Source: Hymenolepis diminuta (Eukaryota > Platyhelminthes > Cestoda > Cyclophyllidea > Hymenolepididae). From it: 64,000 bases of DNA. The translations under genes and the position numbers were made by a program. The notes beneath the pieces are model-generated. The model made no database searches and was not told the origin of the DNA. It was given only the letters and a program-made list of their open reading frames with translations. Position 1 is the stretch's first letter. Each line of letters starts with the position of its first letter. Shown piece after piece: positions 61,501-64,000 of the stretch. The stretch covers positions 775,139 through 839,138 of the forward strand of contig CAADRB010000060.1 of assembly GCA_900708905.1 (NCBI GenBank). The letters are read 5' to 3'.

Positions 61501-63245
61501 ATGGTTTGATGATAGGCGGTCCTGTTATACCATTGTCAGTCTGTGAAACACAAGGTGATTGGAAGATTGAGTTTGTCTGGACGGTTATGCTAAAATATTT
61601 CGGATGGCAAGGACTGGCTATTGGGTCCTGTCATCAACAAAAGACCATCTATAAATTACACTCTACTGAAAATAATTTGGTAGCAGTTCATGAAACGCAC
61701 CGTAAATATCCGCGCCCTTGATGCCAACAGGGCCAAATAGCGATCTCTTAAAGTTCCGATGCCATAGCACAGATTGGTATGGCAATACAAGTTGTATTCT
61801 TTGCCAAATACAACTCCATCATATTTATCGTCTGCACTCTGTATAGCAGCAGTTGTGTAGAAGGCTATTTGGCTACTGGCCCCTCCCATATTAAGGGCTC
61901 CCAATAAATCTTCAGCTGGTTTTGCGGTCTCTGTCGTCGGCTTCAAAGTGATAAGAAAATAGTACATTATCTTAAGATTCATGCATTATAAACACCTACT
62001 ACTTAATAGTTGGTATAAGTAGCTAATATATGCTTTAATTAAGAAAAATCCACTTACTAATCATTTAGTTATTATGAATATATCATCATTTATCATGGTG
62101 GGCGGGCTTTCGAGAATTTCAAAAAGTGTAAAAAGAGATTAAAATTTCTGCTTTTATTATCCCGTGGGCAGACTAAAGAAATATACTTACCTAAGGAGTT
62201 CAGAAAATGCCCAATTAATGCCTCCAGAGTATTCTAACTAATTAAGGGAGATTCAAACAATAAATTATTTCCTCTACAACTTCCAATATCCATTAAACAA
62301 TGAAAATTTCAACTCTGATTTATCAACCTTTCGTTTTTATTGGGGATATTTTATCCCTTGTGGAAAGATAGTAGTTTGATTTTTACACTAAACGTCTGCC
62401 GTTGGTATATATTACACAAAACGATTTTGTAGTCGATAGTGCCAAACTACACCTTACATCAAGAATACCGACGTAATTTTAATATAATTCGTTGCAATTC
62501 ACGTCATTTCCAATTTACCTCTCAGACGCAAGTAGTGTGAATCCGAAGGTAACTGATTGTAAATTATTTTAACTATCTCATACACATCTTTAAAAAGATT
62601 AGAGGGCAGAATTTTTCACTCAAAGTAAAAGAAGACTGAGTAATAACTCAGTTATAGTTTCAAACAACTATTTTAATAAAACAAACTTTGAAATGAGAAG
62701 CGTAGGAAAAAGCATGGTTCTATGAAACCAATAGGAATGAGCAACTCAGCCCTTTGGGATGCCGATAAGGTACCACAATGCCTACTAAAATTCCGGCTTA
62801 CTGATAACCTAAAGAGAAAGACAACAACTGGTACAAATTTACAAAGTTTTGCTGAAATAAGCAGCAATTCAGGAGAAAACTTACACCTTTACAGACCAAT
62901 ATCTCTCTTGGAAATAAAAATTAAGGCTAAATATAACTACATCATAAAGTGCAAGTATTGCATAATAAGTCAGCAGACTAAGGATGAAGTGGAAGAATAA
63001 ATAGATGTGGCAGTCACGTCGAACATGACATGAATATGCAAATTGGAGAGGACAAAGATTAACTTACTGTTCCGAATTTCCCCTCCAGATAATTGACAGC
63101 TAACCATGCATCGTAGCCCTGTTCGATTCCCGGGACAACTTTCACATCTTCGGGAACATCCATCACCATTCCAGCTAAATTAGGTCCACGAAAAGCATCT
63201 TGTACAGCCTTAACCAGAGCGTCCGCTTTCCTCTTGTCCTGATAT
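58510..63245 (-). CDS. ENTPD: Membrane ecto-NTPDase (CD39 family), seven 3' exons; 5' end outside window
   Basis: The family hydrolyses extracellular or luminal NTPs and NDPs. Exons from 5': 63245-63068, 61940-61701, 61627-61499, 61377-61249, 60248-60126, 58984-58862 and 58695-58510. All junctions are GT/AG and phase 0, except the first acceptor. Together they give 368 residues. Conserved region 3 is GIEQGYDAWLAVNYLEGKF, and region 4 is GALNMGGASSQIAF. LCYGIGTLRDRYL, DPIASPCHP, QSPCVS, PPLSGDFA, NFCRQDW and DRCLHGW follow in family order with the usual cysteines. Region 5 is FFGGDGRNMASWSTGYAL. A C-terminal span (SIGIIFLINALLIAILVLIL) and a short basic tail NCRYRKQ follow, so this is a membrane-anchored form. 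Sequons occur at NIT and NSS. Odd: the catalytic Glu of region 3 is Gln, and the region 4 Asp is Asn. Conserved regions 1 and 2 lie beyond 64000. Confidence 0.93.
60577..60846. other. Ambiguous-base patch in an ENTPD intron
   Basis: Scattered N calls surround a (CCT)n tract (about 60649-60672) and an AT-rich palindrome (tatatatagcaatatata). This looks like a poorly resolved simple repeat in the assembly. Open frames crossing it are meaningless. Confidence 0.85.
60649..60672 (+). repeat. (CCT)n microsatellite
   Basis: About eight CCT/CTC units next to the ambiguous bases, within the intron between the third- and fourth-listed pairs of ENTPD exons (60249-61248). Confidence 0.85.
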
Positions 63246-64000
63246 CTGAAAAACAAAGAGAACACAAAACTCAGAGATAAATCAACGGGAACATTGTCAT
63301 CATTTCACTGCCTATTGAGGTCTGTTAAGTTAAAAACACGTAAGCTAGTTAATATCAATTAAGACCATCCTACTTTCTCAACCTTGGGAAGAAAGGAATT
63401 GCAGTGATAAGAACTACCAACATAAACTACTTGCCAAAAAGCGCTGAATATCATGCACGGATATTCTCCCAGAAATCCAGATGACAACTCACATATTTTC
63501 AATCTCGGAATGTGAACCATCCATTAAGTGAGCATTTTCAATCCCTATCCCGGAATCAAATGAACTTTTAACCTTGATACCCCAGCTTTATTTCCAATGT
63601 CTTTTCGATCCTTCCCCTCCTTGTGTACACCGATTTCGGTCCTTTACACTCAATGAAAAGTTGTAAAATTTTTTATATTTTCCTGTGGGTTACAATGCGG
63701 TCATATAATTTAGAGGCTAAATTTGACAGATTTAATATGGAATAATAATAATAATACGGAATTTTCTATGAAGTCAGTGCTACAACCAAATCAACGAAAA
63801 TCGTACCCATTTAAATTACTCATTTTCAAAATATAACTGTCAAAATGAAGAAAAAATTAAAATACATCCTACGTCCGTCCCAAAAAGCATTCTGAAATCG
63901 AGCGGAAAACAACACAGTACCCATACATTGATGGGCGAAAAGCTGTCTACTTCTAATCCCTTGAAATGGCACATTTGGAAATGACTTTGGAAAGTTCGAA
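63246..64000 (-). other. ENTPD intron to window edge
   Basis: No further ENTPD exon was found up to the edge. The region includes repeat T copy 2 and an (AAT)n run near 63740-63757. Confidence 0.5.
63355..63645 (+). repeat. Dispersed repeat family T, copy 2
   Basis: Partner of 10550-10805 in the same orientation, here inserted in an ENTPD intron and antisense to that gene. Confidence 0.5.

Noticed and set aside
1..64000. CRISPR array, bacterial operons or prophage
   Set aside because: No regularly spaced short repeats or densely packed genes. GT-AG introns and polyadenylation signals show a eukaryotic genome.

Overview
This AT-rich 64 kb window reads as animal nuclear DNA with sparse, intron-containing genes and many decayed repeats. 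The most likely source is a parasitic flatworm, probably a tapeworm. That is an inference from three things: a gag remnant resembling the CsRn1 clade of Ty3/Gypsy elements known from flatworms, very short 5' leaders starting at splice-acceptor-like AGs (as expected with spliced-leader trans-splicing), and the small size and low density of the genes. No sequence search could be run.

Four protein genes are recognised with good support. (1) The first coding exon of a tau-tubulin-kinase (TTBK) homologue lies on the minus strand at 14.9-15.2 kb. (2) A complete two-exon GSK3B-interacting-protein (GSKIP) homologue lies on the plus strand at 19.9-20.4 kb, divergent from TTBK. (3) A complete three-exon NK2-class homeobox gene lies on the plus strand at 50.1-51.1 kb. 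(4) The last seven exons of a membrane ecto-nucleoside triphosphate diphosphohydrolase (ENTPD/CD39 family) lie on the minus strand at 58.5-63.2 kb and run off the right edge. Two small membrane-protein genes, each with a tight AATAAA signal, are plausible at 10.15-10.33 kb and 57.48-57.80 kb. A few single exons (27.6, 28.9, 57.0 kb) are tentative.

The rest is mostly gene-poor DNA with at least eight repeat families: a tRNA-like SINE (7 copies), a ~300 bp MITE-like element (3 copies, two of them forming a perfect 244 bp inverted repeat), an LTR-like element carrying a consensus heat-shock element (3 copies), an inactivated full-length mariner, a deleted CsRn1-like Gypsy element, and several dispersed repeats of 2-3 copies each.

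Layout: 0-10 kb repeats and one small gene at its right end; 10-15 kb gene-poor, ending in the TTBK exon; 15-20 kb divergent TTBK/GSKIP spacer holding the perfect inverted repeat; 20-50 kb gene-poor with transposon relics; 50-51 kb homeobox gene; 51-57 kb repeats; 57-58 kb two convergent small coding regions; 58.5-63.2 kb ENTPD. TTBK and GSKIP are both linked in animals to tau/GSK3 kinase biology, but nothing here shows joint regulation. The most notable points are the perfect inverted repeat, the loss of two acidic catalytic-site residues in the ENTPD, and the heat-shock-element-bearing repeat.
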